The position numbers were made by a program, and so were the translations under genes. A DNA stretch of 64,000 nucleotides from Parus major (Eukaryota; Chordata; Aves; Passeriformes; Paridae), in assembly GCF_001522545.3 (NCBI RefSeq), contig NC_031770.1, forward strand, positions 3,718,281-3,782,280, read 5' to 3'. Positions 36,243 to 49,100 of this stretch are shown one piece after another. The notes below the pieces were generated by a model. The model worked only from the letters and a program-made list of their open reading frames with translations. It did not search any database and was not told the DNA's origin. Position 1 is the stretch's first letter, and each line of letters starts with the position of its first letter.

Positions 36243-39236
36243 TGCATTTTTCCTTATCAGTGTCAAGTTGGCAGAAAAGTTCCTGGTCATAAGGCTACAA
36301 AAGGAATTAGAGGGACGGATGAGCTGCTGAGTGAGTTTGTGGGACTGAGACTGTTGCTGCTGTTAATTCTCAGCACTTTTCCCTTTACACAGGAGGTGGT
36401 GAGGACACACAGCACACTGGTAGTGTAAGTCGGTGACCCTTGGTCTGCAGGGTGCAGGCGGAAGCTGTCTGGTGAAAGAATGAGTATTTCTTTGTGGGAA
36501 TACCTGGGGAGATGATTCCCCCCTCTCCCTCTAGATGCCAGCAGAGCACTAGCCTTGCTGTGAGGCGTTGCCTCCTGGATGTATTTCAGAAGAGTGTTAA
36601 TTTGTAATGCTGCTTGATCACTTTTTAGAGGTTGGGATTAACGGATTGTCCTGTTCAGAACAAACTTTGCATCCTTTGGAGAGCTGATGAAAAGAAGAAG
36701 CACCTGGAGTTTAAACATGTTTTTATGAGTATCTGTTTCCGCAAATACAAAACATGTTCTCACCTGTGATACATCTCTCTATTTCACAGGTAAAGAACAA
36801 ATCACAGGCTTCTTGGCAAGCACCATCCTGAGCCCTCAGAGGCATCCTCGTTTGTATCTCCACATAAAGGTGTTGTTCCAGAGATCCCTGTGGAGGAGTA
36901 TGGCCGTTCCAGGGCAGCGCTTGCTGAGGGAGCATCGTGATTGAACTTGTGCATCCTTCCATGAAGAGGCTGATGGAGCCTGAGATGTGGTATGAGCTCC
37001 CTGCCTTGGGCCATGTCATCTCCCAGCTGGCCCATTTAGTATCTGCCACCCCTCTGGCCTGCGTGACTGGAAAGTGGGATCCCTTCTGGTGCTGAGATGG
37101 ATCAGGCTGAATCACCTTGTCCTGTTCCTCTGGGCTTTCCCATGCCTGCTTACAGGCATGCCTGCTCTCAGGGACTGTTTCTCTAATGGCATTTCTTGCA
37201 CCAAAAGCAAGGTGTCCCTCCCTGCTCCCACACTTCAAGCAACAGTTCTGGCCCCTGAAGAGTCTTTTTTCCTGTATTGAGGGGATCAGCTCCATTTCCC
37301 AGAGTGTTTCTGCTGGGAGACTCTGTGAGACTCAGTGACTGATTTTCAAGTGCTGTTAGAGACAGAGCATGGTGCACTTCTGCTGTGACAACCAGGGATG
37401 CACCCACAGGCACCCTTGGCTGCTGTGAACTCTTTGCTTGGACTTGCTTCTTTGGAAAGAGGACAAATACAAGTGAATGGAGAATGATCTTGATAAGACT
37501 GTCTTCCAAGAAAGGACATAGAAAAAGCTACACAAACTGTTCAAAAACTGTATTTCAATGCTCTCTGCACTTCCCCCAAGTGGTCTTCCTCTCAGAGAAA
37601 CAGAACAAGTGGAACTGCGCAGCAGTAAGTGAAGTATTAGTTATATATTTTTATATTTTGGCGTTTTATAGCTCTTAAAAATTGTTTCAGAGATGTTTGG
37701 GTATTCCAGTCACGCTGCCAAAGGTTTGTGTCTTTGAAGCTGGAGGTACAGATGGGATTTGCTGTTGGGTGCAATCAGGAAAAAGGGGGAGAAACAAGCA
37801 GGTGGAGCAAAGCAGGGCAGCTTCCTTACATGGCTTTATTGGGAAAGTTTCCGTGCAGCCCCTGGGTTACTTTGTTCCCCTCACTGCCCCAGTCCTGAGA
37901 AGCACTCTGAGAGCTCCCTCCACTGGAAAAAGTTTATTTGGTCACTACTAAAATGAATCCTGGTGAAAATACAAAGTGGTAGTAGGAAAAAAAAATAAAT
38001 TGCATTTGAAGCACTGATACTTCTCATAGATGTTGATAAATACAAATCCCATGTTTTTAACCCTGCTGCTACATCCCATACATTCCACTTTCCACCTGTG
38101 GAAGGGTTGAGGGTTACTAGGCAAGAGAGGGGCACTGCCCCTGGCTGGGGCATCTGTGCTTCAGGATGGTTCATCAGCTCAGATGGAATTGGGCTGCTGA
38201 GGGTCACTTTAAGTTGGAACAAGTGGGGACTGTGAGAGCAGGACTTGTATATTTGTGTGGCTCCCAGAAAGGGCACTTTAAAGGAGTGGGAGGCTCTGAT
38301 GTGTTCCCTTGGCTGTGAAATTCAGGGGGGATGGATGGAGAACTGATTGGAGAAATCAATTGTGATGGACTTCCTAGTTCAGTGATTATCAACTGCAGTG
38401 TGGTAAAGGGTAGTGAGATATGTCCTCTTAATATCTCATTTTAAATTATGTCCTCTTGCTTTGGACTAACTCATATTTAAGTGGGAGCAATCTTTATTTT
38501 CAGTTCCAGTATCTTTTTTTCCTGCCCTTCTCTGGAGCTAAGCTTTGAGACAATATAAATTGCTCTTCACAAATCTCTTATTTTGCTTTGTTTCTGGTAA
38601 AACCAAACACCCCAACCAAGGTCTCCTAGAGCTATGCTGTGCAAACACAGGGGAATATATGACCTCTGCCCCAGTTTGGCATAATGCTTTGGCCAATTTG
38701 CTCTCTTCAAATGACAATCATCTGTAACTGTTTATTAAACCCTCCAGAAAATGCAGGAAAAACCAGGCCAGAAATAAGCGTAAAAACCTAGGTCCAAACA
38801 GAGGAAGGTCTGAACTACCAGAATGAGAAAATAAGAGATTTTCAAACTGAAAAGATGACACCATCCTGTCTTCTTCATTTTCATTTCACTTTCATTGAGT
38901 GTTTGAGTCATGGGGCTCAGGACAGACATGGCAGGAATTTGTATTTGTCCAGTCACAGTCATTCCCAGACCAGGGCTGGGGAGAGGACAGATTTCCAGGA
39001 GAGGTTTGCAAGTCCATAGTGGTGAAAAGGCACAAGCCTCCTGCTGCCACATACAAAAAGAAAGCACTTGGGACATCAGAGAACACAACTACTGTAATAA
39101 AAACATTTCTTTACTATATGTTGAAAGTTCATTCTAAAACAACAAAAGGAGGTAATTTTTCAGGCTAAACATTGTCGATGGTAAAGACAACACCAAGATC
39201 CATGTCTTTAAAAAACCAGAACATAGCTCTGTAGCT

Positions 39237-39242
39237 TTTATT
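39237..39242 (-). terminator. Candidate LRRN4 poly(A) signal
   Basis: AATAAA on the gene strand about 1.2 kb past the LRRN4 stop. The implied 3' UTR length is plausible but unproven. Confidence 0.3.
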
Positions 39243-40422
39243 TCTGTAATACTGAAAGCATTAAAAACCCCAAAAGAATGGAACTTTTACACCATACAGC
39301 ACCTTCCCCTCAGAGTCCAGGGGGTTTTATGCACTGTGTTTGTACAGCAGCTGGAACAGGCAGCTCCTGGAACTGAAACCTATGAGGAAACATCAGATTG
39401 GGACACCTCCTTGGATTCTAATGGCATCTCAAAGTTGGGATTGTCAGCATCTCTTATTATTGTACAGCAATTGGCACCCAAGAGTTCATTTGAAAGGTGT
39501 CTGCAGAACTGCTGCTAGTGCAACAAAAAACTAGGGTTTTTCAGGTCTCAGCAGCACATGCATTAAATTGCTTCATTACTTGGCTCTTTGCCTCTGTATG
39601 AGGTGAATCTTGGGACAGAACATCCTCTCTGCTTAAAATCCACTGGGAAACAAATGTTAATATGCTCCCCTCCCCCATTCTGTTGGTCACTGCTGTACTG
39701 CAAACCCCCCACTGCCTGTCACCTTGCTTTGGGGAAGCACTTGGGAGTCTCAGTTGTGGACAAACTCATAAAAAAGTCATAACAAAACAATTGCCTCTGT
39801 CCTAAGGATCCTGCACAACCTGTGACTACAAATAAATTTCATGTTTCTTTTTCCTGAACTGGTTAGGTTGATGATCTGGATCCACTGCATTTCCTTGGAG
39901 GAGTTAGAGCTGCACAGCACCTTGTCACTGAGCCCACTGTCTCCTTTCAGCTGTACTCTCTTCATGGAGAATACCTTTAAAAAATTAGAACCCCCAGCTT
40001 TGCTCTGTGAATAAAAGCAGTGCATCTTGCTCAGCTTAATGCACCTTGGATTACAACTCTCATCACACAGACTGTGCTCATGAGAGATACTGGAGGCAGA
40101 CAGCTGGCCAGGCAGCCTCTCACTGTGTCAAATTTATGCTACTCCATTTGTAGGTGATTACAAAAACAATTTTTCAAGGTTAGTGTCCAGACTTGCTGCT
40201 GCTTAGCACAGGAACAGGAATCCAAAGCCTTTTTTCTAGTTGACTACCTTCATTATTAGTTTTTCTTTTTTTTTTTTTGGTGCTTTTCTCTCCCTTAGAA
40301 ACATCAGGGTTATGGAATCTGATGGTTCATAGTTTTGCTGAAGGACATTTTCAGAGTCTCACAAAAACACGCCAAGGTGATGGAGATAGTGAACTTTGAA
40401 TGCATAGAACAATCACTCAGAG

Positions 40423-41971
40423 CTAATTAGTGGTTTGTAATTTTAAGGGATAATCAAATGCTGGGTTCTTGTAGGAGACTAAGTGTGTACCATACTGCTC
40501 ACTCTGAGGCTTTTTACATGCCTTACACAGGCACACAGACAAAATAATTGTGGTAATGAGAAAGAGTCCACTTGCTGCAGACAGACCAGCAAAAACATAC
40601 TTGTAGCTGGGTTTTGTTTTAAAGCTGGTGCATGAATTACCTGGAATTTCCTGGCCTGTCGTCTGGCTTGACCCTGCTTTGTTGGAGGCAGTCACACAGA
40701 TTTGGTAAGAGGTGAATGGTAGCAGGTTATACAGAGTGTACTGCCTGGCTGTGGGGTAGATGTTGTCCATGACAAGCTGCCTGTCCTCGCTGTCCTGGGC
40801 ACGAAGCATCAGCTCATAGCTGTGAACAACTGAATAAGGGGCACACCAGTGTACCTGTGCAGAGCTGTCAGTGATTTCAGTCACCTCTTTGAGCCTGGGT
40901 GGGTCTGGAACCTCATCTTCCCTTGACGTGCCGGGACATGAACACTGGGATATATTCTGGAGTTCCCTGCATGGCTTCTGCAGGTGCCTGCAAGGCTTGT
41001 AGTCACAGGCAACGTGCACTTGTGGGCCTTGCACCGGGGTTTCCTTTGCTGCTTCTTCATACTCATAGTCATCAATGTAATGTGGTGATGGTGTGGTGGG
41101 TGCAGGCTCTGAGTGGGCACTGCTCCTTGTGGAGTTCAGCTGTGGGGGGCTCGTCTGGGGGGCACCTTCCTTGGCATGAGTGGCAAAGGAGTGAATGTGG
41201 TGGTTGGTGGTGTGGGGAACTCCTGTTCCTCCAGTGGAATAATCACTGGTGGTCTGGTTGAATTGCTCTTCCCGAGGGAATGTCGTGTCAGTTGTTCTGA
41301 GCCCTCTCTGTAGCTGTTCTGTTCCAGCTGGACTTGTGGAGCTGTGATCTGGGGACTGAGCAAAGAGCTCTTGGAGAAAAACTGGGAAGGAGGTTACAGA
41401 TGCCAAGGAAGGGGGATTGCTTGTGGATTCAGAAACTGTCTCCTCATGGGAGGAACTGTTGGCTTTTGTTAGGATCAGCTCCGTTGTGTTGGATGCTGCA
41501 GTGCTCATCACATCCCTCTGGATTAGGGAGCTGGTATAGGTGTCTTTGGTTAGCATTGGGTTGGATGCTGCAGTGCTCATCAGATCCCTCTGGATTAGGG
41601 AGCTGGTATAGGTGTCTTTGGTTAGCACTGGGTTGGATGCTGCAGTGCTCATCAGATCCATCTGGATTAGGGAGCTGGTATAGGTGTCTTTGGTTAGTGT
41701 TGGGTTGGGTGTTGCTGTGCTCCTTACATTCCTCTGGATAAGGGAGCTGGTGTGAGTCCAATCTTTGGTCAACAGAGCTGAGTCTGTTGTTACTGTAGCA
41801 GAGGCATCATCACTGGTGAAGCTGAAAGCATCGTGAATGGGAAGGGCTGTGTTTGAATCTGGCAGTGTAACATTGCTCTCTGAATGGCATTTATCGTAGA
41901 GCTCCAGCAGCGAAAAAGATGTTGGAGGTCTGCCAGAATCTTCCTGGAATGTGCAAAAAGTCTCCCGAGCC
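40423..41971 (-). CDS. LRRN4: LRRN4 coding exon 4 (stalk, FN3, TM, tail)
   Basis: 1549 bases beginning ARETFCTFQEDSG after acceptor CCCCCTGCAG. It carries the Thr/Ser-rich stalk, FN3, TM (VFAGLSAASGLFLITTIILS) and a 34-residue cytoplasmic tail ending KLQTTN. An open ATG frame begins 45 bases upstream inside the intron, but splicing evidence excludes it. Confidence 0.9.
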
Positions 41972-44900
41972 CTGCAGGGGGAAACCAGAATAGTCAAGAT
42001 CCAGAAGAACATCACAGGTGTCTGTAGGCTGCTTGGACTGGAATTGATGACCTGCTGTCAAAATAGTCTGCCTTAGTGAGAATTGAAACCTAGATCAAAA
42101 CTAGATTGTCTTTACAATAGTCTGGGCAGATTTCCACAGCACTGACTGTGAAATTTAACTGGAACTGGCTTTTTGGTTTTGTAAGGTGCAGGGATATCTT
42201 TTGCCCGAGGGGAAGTGTCCTTTGGTACAACAATGGCTGTGAACTTTAGCAAAGGGCATCGGGATTCAAGGCAACTTGTCGTAAAGGGTCAGACTTTAAT
42301 GCCGCAGTAACAGGGGAACACATGCAGGGAGATGTAACAGGATTCCAAGGATTCTTAATCCATCTGGTTTAGGCAGTGGGAGGTGGGACTTTTCAATGAC
42401 TAAGATCGAATTCTTTATTTACTCAGACACTGAAGTTTTGGTAAAGAATGCAACTGCTAAACCCATCCCTGTGAAAAACTAATTTCAACAATCTAAACAA
42501 TCTACTTCCCTGCTCTCTGAGAGATTTGATGACAAATCTTCTCGGTGGCCTTTCGAAAGGAAGAAAGACCATTTATATGCAAATATTTCTTTTAACTGCA
42601 GCTTATTGTAATTAGTCTGTAAAACTGTAGGGGAGCATGAAAACAATAGGTGAGAAATGGTGCTATTTGCAAGGGGTTTTGTTGACTGCTGGTGGTGATG
42701 TAAGCGTTGGGAATAGCAGGGTTAGAAGAAAATAATTCGTTAAAGATCTTCTAAAGTTTTCCAGTTACTGCTCCCAGAGCTGGTACATCAAGACAGCTCA
42801 TTTTCTGTCTTCAGCTAATAGTGAAATATGGTCCAAAACAGAAAATATTCTCCCCTTAACGTAGAATCCACAGCTAATAACACTTAATGCTTTGTCCCTG
42901 AAAGGGACATTATTTTGCACTTCTGCCTCTTGTGGAAGGGAAGAACACACAAGGAATTTGAATCACTTAGTGAATGGTGGTGAATGTCTGCCCCCCAAAC
43001 AACTCTGCACATTGAAGTTGTGTCTGAAGAGCATTACTTGATCTCCTTGAGCTCACTTACTTTTGCAGAACGACCTTCTTGGGCTTGGACAGCAGCCAGG
43101 AGAGCTGGCAGTTGCACAGCAGAGGATTCCCATACAAGTTGATGGTGGTGATGCCATCCGAAGAATTGGTGTTCCAAGGATTAAAGGAACTCAGGTTACA
43201 GCTACAAGAAGACAAATGCAATAATTAAATGAGCTACCTTAAACAGCTGGAGCGTGCTTAGTATCCCTTATCCTTAGTATGTGTAAGGCACAAAGCAATG
43301 TTCTCAGTTCCCTTGGCAGTAACCAGTTATTAAACCCACCATCCTGCACTCTGCAGGCTCAGAAGATGCTCTTTTTTTCTAGGATTTTAACAGCAATTTC
43401 TTTAAGTGATATTTAGGGGTATGGGCATGATACTTTGGACTGGTATTCCTGCAAGTGTTGGAAAGTGCTATGTAAACCCCATAGGGCAGTCAAGGGGGGA
43501 TTGGTCCCATAGGGTTTTTGTTTTGTATGGGTTTATGTTCCTGAAACTGGTTTCTAGGCACAGCCAGTGCTCTAGTGTTTGTTTTCTGATATGCTTATAT
43601 CTGGATTGGTATTATAAAAATGTTTCAAAGTGCTCTCCAGATTTTTCCTTTGTACGCATTTCACCTGCTCTTTATCTTTTGATAAATCACTTTTGGACTT
43701 TTGTTCCTCTTAGTATTTCAGGTATGTAACATACCAAGAGGTGCTACCCCTAGAATGAGGACTAAAACATTGTATTCATCCTTGCTGAGCAGGGGACTCT
43801 CAGTGAGCTGCTTCTCCTCTGATGGGATATTGCCACTGTAGGTGCTGGAAGCCCAGTCTGTATCACAGGTGGGATTCAGTGGATCTGTGCTGATCTAAGC
43901 AGTGCTGGGTGAATTCATCCATAGGACAGGGAGATAAGGCAGAGGAGAGGGAACACAATGGATACAAGCAAACAATTAATTGTGCTATGAGTCCCATGCT
44001 GCTCTTTGAGCTGTATCAGCTCTATCAGGCCAGATCACAGGTTTTACACAGCAAAGACAGCAAGTCCACACCTCCTTCCTAAATCTGATAACAAACTGTT
44101 TGAGTCAGTGCCCAGGCACCACAGCACTGTGAGGCAAAGGCAGCATTATGTGAGGAAGGACAAAAAAAAACCAACTCACTTCTCAAATGAGAGATGGCTC
44201 AGATGAGGAGCACTGGCAAACATCTCCGTCTGCACAAAACCCAGGGAACGGGAGTTCTGACAGTGCAGCTCTTGAAGAGCAGGCAGAGACTTGAAGACGT
44301 CGCTATCGAGGCTTCTTAACCGTGGCATGTTTGTCAGGTGAAGTGATCTGAGGTTGGCCAAGTCTCTGACCCACTCTGGCTGAACTGAAACAGAAAAATA
44401 CTTAAACCTAATGCCTAAACAGAGCATTCCTGTGGATTTCTGCCTAGAAAAAGATATAATGTATCTGTCACTTTCTGCAGCTATTCTCTTTGGAAAGGAA
44501 TAGAACAAAAGTCATTACACCCGTGTATAAACACTCATGCAGCTGCATTTTTGTAATAGTCTGTGCAAGTCAGGCTGTCATAGGGCAGAGGAAAAGAGGG
44601 AAAAAAAGGACAACAAAGCTGATAAGAGCTATGGAACAGATTTCTCGTTGGGTGAGATTAAATGAATGAGGATTTCTCTACTCAGGAAGGTGATCTACAA
44701 GGTCCTGACAGGTGCAAGAAAGGCAAATCACTTATTTCTCCTGGCACAGGAAGCAGAGCCAAGAGGCACGAAACAGAAAGAGTAGGTCTTGTACAAAAGG
44801 GCCTTTCCATCCCATGACTCAATAGGATAATTCACCACCACAAGAGGGATTAGGCAAATTCATGGAGGAAATTTGGTGGTGCAGGTTTAATGTGAGTTGA

Positions 44901-46199
44901 GGTGAAGCCTCTGGCTTGAGGAGCCCCTAAGGCCCTGGCCCTGCCCCACCCTGAGCAGCTGGGCAAGGCATCTCACATCTGTGTGTCTCAGCACCTCAGG
45001 TGTAAACTGAGGCTGGCAGGGGAGGCCGGCAAAAGGGAAAAATCCTCCTGTGGATTGTTCGGGGCAGGGATTGTCTCCCCCCTCAGCGGAAGTATCCACA
45101 AAAAGCCTCTGTGCTACTTCAATGCAGCACTAAAAGCTGAGTGTAGCTGTGGGGACAAAGAAAGATTTCAACAGCCTGTTTGGAAAGAGAAACTAATTTC
45201 CTCCTGTGCTTCCCAAAACTAATCCCGGGGCTGACAGGGGGATGACTGTCAGTAGCAGAGAGTGGGATTAGGCTGGAAGTGGGTGACTACACTGGGACAA
45301 ATCGTCCTGTCTCATGGTGTTTGGTCTCTGCCCTTCCTTTGGGAGGCTGGTTTGCATGAGAGTGCCTTGCACGCTTGGACCAGCTGTTTGCAGCTTTCAG
45401 TGTGGGGTGTTCCCCCTGCACTCCAGGCTCAGCCAGGATGGGAGCCATCGTCCCAGCAAGGCTTCTGCTCCCCTGGCCTGACCAAGCCCCATGCCTACAG
45501 CGGGAAACCCAGAAACTTACTTTTCTCAAAAAAGGTCTTGCTCAGATCAAGCACGTTGATGGAGTTTCCAGGCCTGTTCATGGCCTCGTTGGGATCTGTG
45601 CTGATGGCAAAAGCAGAGTCCCTAATTCCTCTGCTGTCATCCTGCCCGAGCAGTGTTGCAGAGAGGTTCAAGACCTGCAGCTGAGGGTAGCAGGAAAAAG
45701 CCAGTGGCTGGATTTCCATCAGTGGATTTCCAGCCAAGGACAACCACCTCAGGCTAGGCAGGGCAGAGCTGTGGCAGGATGGCACAGATGACAGCTTATT
45801 AAAGCTCAAGTCCAGCTTGAGGAGACTGCTGAGGGCTTCAGATCCCCACCTCACAGACCAGAGGTGGTTGTGCCTCAGCGAGAGGACATGCAGCTGTCGG
45901 AGGTTTGCTATCTCTGTGCCGTTCACCTCTTCCAGGAGGTTATTGCTGAGATCCAAGGTCTCCAGGGCCTCTGGAAGGCAGACAGGAAAAGCTGTCAGGT
46001 TGCTGTTGGTCAGCTGCAGAGTGATCCAGGTCTTGTTCTTCCGATCCTCACAGGACATGCTAGTAAGATTAACATTCTTCCAAGTGTCTTCCTGAGCCAG
46101 CTGGAAAAAGGTGGTGACATCCCTAGATGCTGCTCTGCTCACAGGGCCTTGTGCTGTGGTCCCCAGCAGCAGAGGGAGGATGAGCAAGGGCGACAACAT
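40423..46199 (-). CDS. LRRN4: LRRN4, leucine-rich repeat neuronal protein 4 (4 coding exons)
   Basis: Predicted single-pass type I membrane protein. The mammalian orthologue (NLRR4) is linked to hippocampal memory and is also a mesothelial marker. Exons are 45521-46199, 44180-44384, 43061-43201 and 40423-41971, joining in frame to 857 residues (human about 740). A signal peptide (MLSPLLILPLLLGTTAQ) is followed by leucine-rich repeats of the LxxLxLxxNxL type to about residue 320, and an LRR C-cap (NPLLCNCQLSWLL). A long Ser/Thr-rich stalk holds 24-residue tandem repeats (about 411-503). Then come an FN3 domain (about 697-796, with WCAP and TLYNLLPFTSYQICVTA), a transmembrane helix (about 800-823) and a short cytoplasmic tail. 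The domain order and its place beside FERMT1 support the name. The added length lies mostly in the stalk. Kozak context has A at -3. Confidence 0.9.
41488..41765 (-). repeat. 72-bp coding minisatellite in LRRN4 stalk
   Basis: Nearly four units of exactly 72 bp, with equivalent points at 41521, 41593, 41665 and 41737. Each encodes 24 residues of the type LTKDTYTSSLIQRDLMSTAA followed by SNP(V/M/T). The multiple preserves frame. The two inner units are almost identical, so homogenisation or expansion is recent. The Ser/Thr richness suggests O-glycosylation. Confidence 0.92.
43061..43201 (-). CDS. LRRN4: LRRN4 coding exon 3 (LRR C-cap)
   Basis: Residues 295-341. INLYGNPLLCNCQLSWLL is the classic LRRCT start. 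Acceptor TTCTTGTAG, donor GTAAGT. Confidence 0.9.
44180..44384 (-). CDS. LRRN4: LRRN4 coding exon 2
   Basis: Residues 227-295 with further LRRs (LRSLHLTNMPRLRSLDSDVF, LQELHCQNSRSLGFV). Acceptor TTTCTGTTTCAG, donor GTGAGT. Confidence 0.88.
45521..46199 (-). CDS. LRRN4: LRRN4 coding exon 1
   Basis: Signal peptide and the first leucine-rich repeats (LETLDLSNNLLEEV, LHVLSLRHNHLWSV, LLKLDLSFNKLSSV, LRWLSLAGNPL). Donor AAAA-GTAAGT, phase 1. Confidence 0.9.
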
Positions 46200-49100
46200 C
46201 CTTCTCCGAGGTGCCTGCAGTTTGCAAGATCTGTTTCCTTTTTGTTTCAGGAAGGGGAAAACAAAACATCAACATTTAGATTAAAATTCTTCCAGGTATC
46301 TACAAACTATTTAAAAGAAAAACAGTTATAAGCCCTTTCCTGTTATATTTGGATAGTGATAAGTGGTAATTGATAGCTCTTTTGTAATTGAACCTAAGTA
46401 AACAAGTTTTTCACAAGTGAATCCTTGGGGACAGAAGTATCATGCAGTCTCAGTCATGCAGGAAGCTTGAACCGAGTTGTATCCCACACCAGGACCCTCA
46501 GTGCCAGCAGGCTGTCCTGCATAGTGTCCAGTTTGGCCAGCCCAGTGGGAAGAGTTTTCCTGTGGGGTGATGCCCAAACAACGGGGTCAAGTGTGCCTAT
46601 GGCAAGGGACTGTTTCCTGTGATATTGTGCAAAGCAAATCAGTGGATCTGAGGACAGAGGAGAGTTGCCAAACTTTAATGCACAGGATCCCAAACTGGGC
46701 TGAGTTGTGTTGGAGTGGGCAGGTAAAAGTTCCTTTCCTGTTTTTGGAAGTACTTTTGTTAGCAAAACCAGGGACTTGTGTGGGCTCTGGCAGGGCAGTT
46801 CTGCCCCATTCTGAGGACGGTCACAGTGGGGACCCCACAGGGGTTTGGGGATACTGAGCAGCTGGCAGTACCCCACAGCCTGTCTGCCAGGCAGCGGCAG
46901 GGCTGGGCCCTGCTGTAGATGAGAGCTGCAGACAGGCTGCACAGCCCAGCTGCTGGGAAAAGGATGCACTGAAAATGCAGCTCCCGAACCACATGTCAGT
47001 GGAAGTGGTCAGAAATCGAGTATGCTCCTGGATCAGGGCCCCAAAGGCCTGAGCGCCAGGAAACATGTTATTTAGTGTTACAGCTCCCTCCTCCTCCCAG
47101 CCCTGCTTTTGCCTTTGTAAAAAAAAAAAATGTCCTTAATGACCTGTGCGAGGTCCCCACAGGTACTCGGTGTTAGAGGAAGGAATTAACCCCAGCCCCA
47201 AACCCACGCTTTTCTTATTGAGCTGTCTTTTGTGCTTCCCGGCATCAAAATGGTCATTCCTAGTCCAGAAATATATTACAGTGTAGGGTGATAACCGAAG
47301 CCCCACGTATTATGAAATATCTCCGACCTATTCCAAAGTTTAACTTCTTGCTGTTCCCTGAATGATGCCAGGTCTTGCCCAGACTGTTATCCTTTGCTGC
47401 CATCTCAGGTTTGAAGTAGGGACCAGTAAAATAGTATAGACCAGACCACCAAAATAATGTGTTGTGTTTGCCCGTGTCGTTTTCGTCAGATGGACCCGTG
47501 CAAGAGCCAAGCAGCCTCAGGACTTCCCAGTAGCCGCTGGATCCCCTGCTCCGCAGCACACCGGCAGGGAGAGGATGGGAGGAATTGGGCTGCCGTATTC
47601 CAATCTTAGATTTAATCTTAATCCTTGTATCTAAACCGCATCCGCTTGCACGTACCTGTCCTAAAGTCCTGGTGCCTCGTGCCTCCGCTCGGAGTGGCTC
47701 CGACTGCCTGGCCTTGATTTTATACGCTTGGTGTGACTCAGCCGACGGCGTGAAATGCCTCTTTTCTGTTCCCAGCTTTCCCTGCTCCCGGCTCTGCCCA
47801 CAAACTCAGGCGAGGTTTGTTCCAGGCTCACTCCCCCGCATCCAGCTTTGAGAGGGGGCGGCTCCGGGCAGCTTTCCCCGCTCCCTTGGCCCTAGCGGGA
47901 GGTGGGTGGGAAGGCTCTTATTTCCCAACACTCAGGCAGGGCTGCTCCTGCCTGTCTTTGTCCAAGCAGAGGGGGGTAAAGGGAACAGATCAGTGTCAAT
48001 AGTCCCAACTCTCACGTCTTCCACTAACGGGGGGAGGGAGACGAATTGTGCTCCTTTGTTGGCAGGTCAGGATGATGTAAAGCTGGGGCTCTGCCTGCTG
48101 TCATGAGCTTTGCTCTCTCTTTAGGCGCCAGTGAGGGGTTTCAAGTGTTTAAATTTCTAAGACTCTTGCTCTTGGGGAGTAAATCCTGCTAAAGTTCGCG
48201 CAGGACAAATTACTTTTCTAAGGAGGCCCTTAGGATATGTCAAAAGTGAAACTCTCACCTGCTCCCGCAGAGAGGAATTCTCTGCCGATGGAGAGTGCGT
48301 GGATGTCACATATTCCCCGTGTGACAGTCTTGGGAGGCCGCTCTTGGTCCCGCTGTGCGTGGGTTGTGCTCTGCGTTCTGCAGCTGTGTACCACATGGCT
48401 TGGGAGAATTCCCTTCCTGCTACTTCTCTCATCCTTTGCTGGATAAGTAAAACTGACAACATAAACCATCTCCCACTGAGACACCGGCCCTGAGCTGGGT
48501 TTTTCAGCATTCCCACAATTCAAACAATAATTAGGTCGAGAGCAGAGAATAAAGTCAGAGAAATGATCCCAGAAAGGGATGAGTTGATGGAGACTGTTCC
48601 AAAGTAAAAGCAAAAGGGTGGCTGTCCTGTTGCTACTGTAAGACAACTAATTGTTCAAATTTCCAATGAGAACAGTAGTCAGCGCTTTTCCTTTATCGGG
48701 GCAACAACAGACCCCTGACATGAAGGCAGCAACGACCTGTAAACTTTGGTGCTAAAGTGCAGATAAAGGTCTTGCTTGCCCAAAAACCTTGAGTCTGCGA
48801 GTAAACTTTACGCAGACCTTATCTATTGACCGCGTGGGTTATTATGTGCGTGGGGAGAGAGCCTTGAAAAACACCAGGACATCCACAGAACAGAGATAGG
48901 GGCTCCCAGAAGGACTCTCTGGAGCCATTGCGGTTCCCTTGGAGGCTGGGCGAGGTGCACATGTTGTTCCCCCATGGAATGGCTCCAGGGCAAGATAAAT
49001 GGTTTCCTCAATGAGGGGCTAATCCCACCGCTGACCCCGGAGGGGCGGCCGGGCCCGGCACGTGCGCACCCGCAGGTACCTTCAGAGCTCTGCACTCGCT

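Larger units (their letters stand above)
32540..39230. other. Intergenic region between CCT4 and LRRN4
   Basis: About 6.7 kb with no supportable exon. COMMD1, the usual neighbour of CCT4, and CRLS1, the usual neighbour of LRRN4, are not recognisable here. Low-complexity features at 33.64-33.70 kb and 36.21-36.24 kb are listed separately. Confidence 0.55.

Noticed and set aside
41972..42015. Upstream ATG (MMFFWILTILVS) that extends the LRRN4 last-exon open frame
   Set aside because: It lies in the intron. The acceptor CCCCCTGCAG and correct phase join exon 3 to codon ARETFC, and the hydrophobic run mimics a signal peptide by chance.
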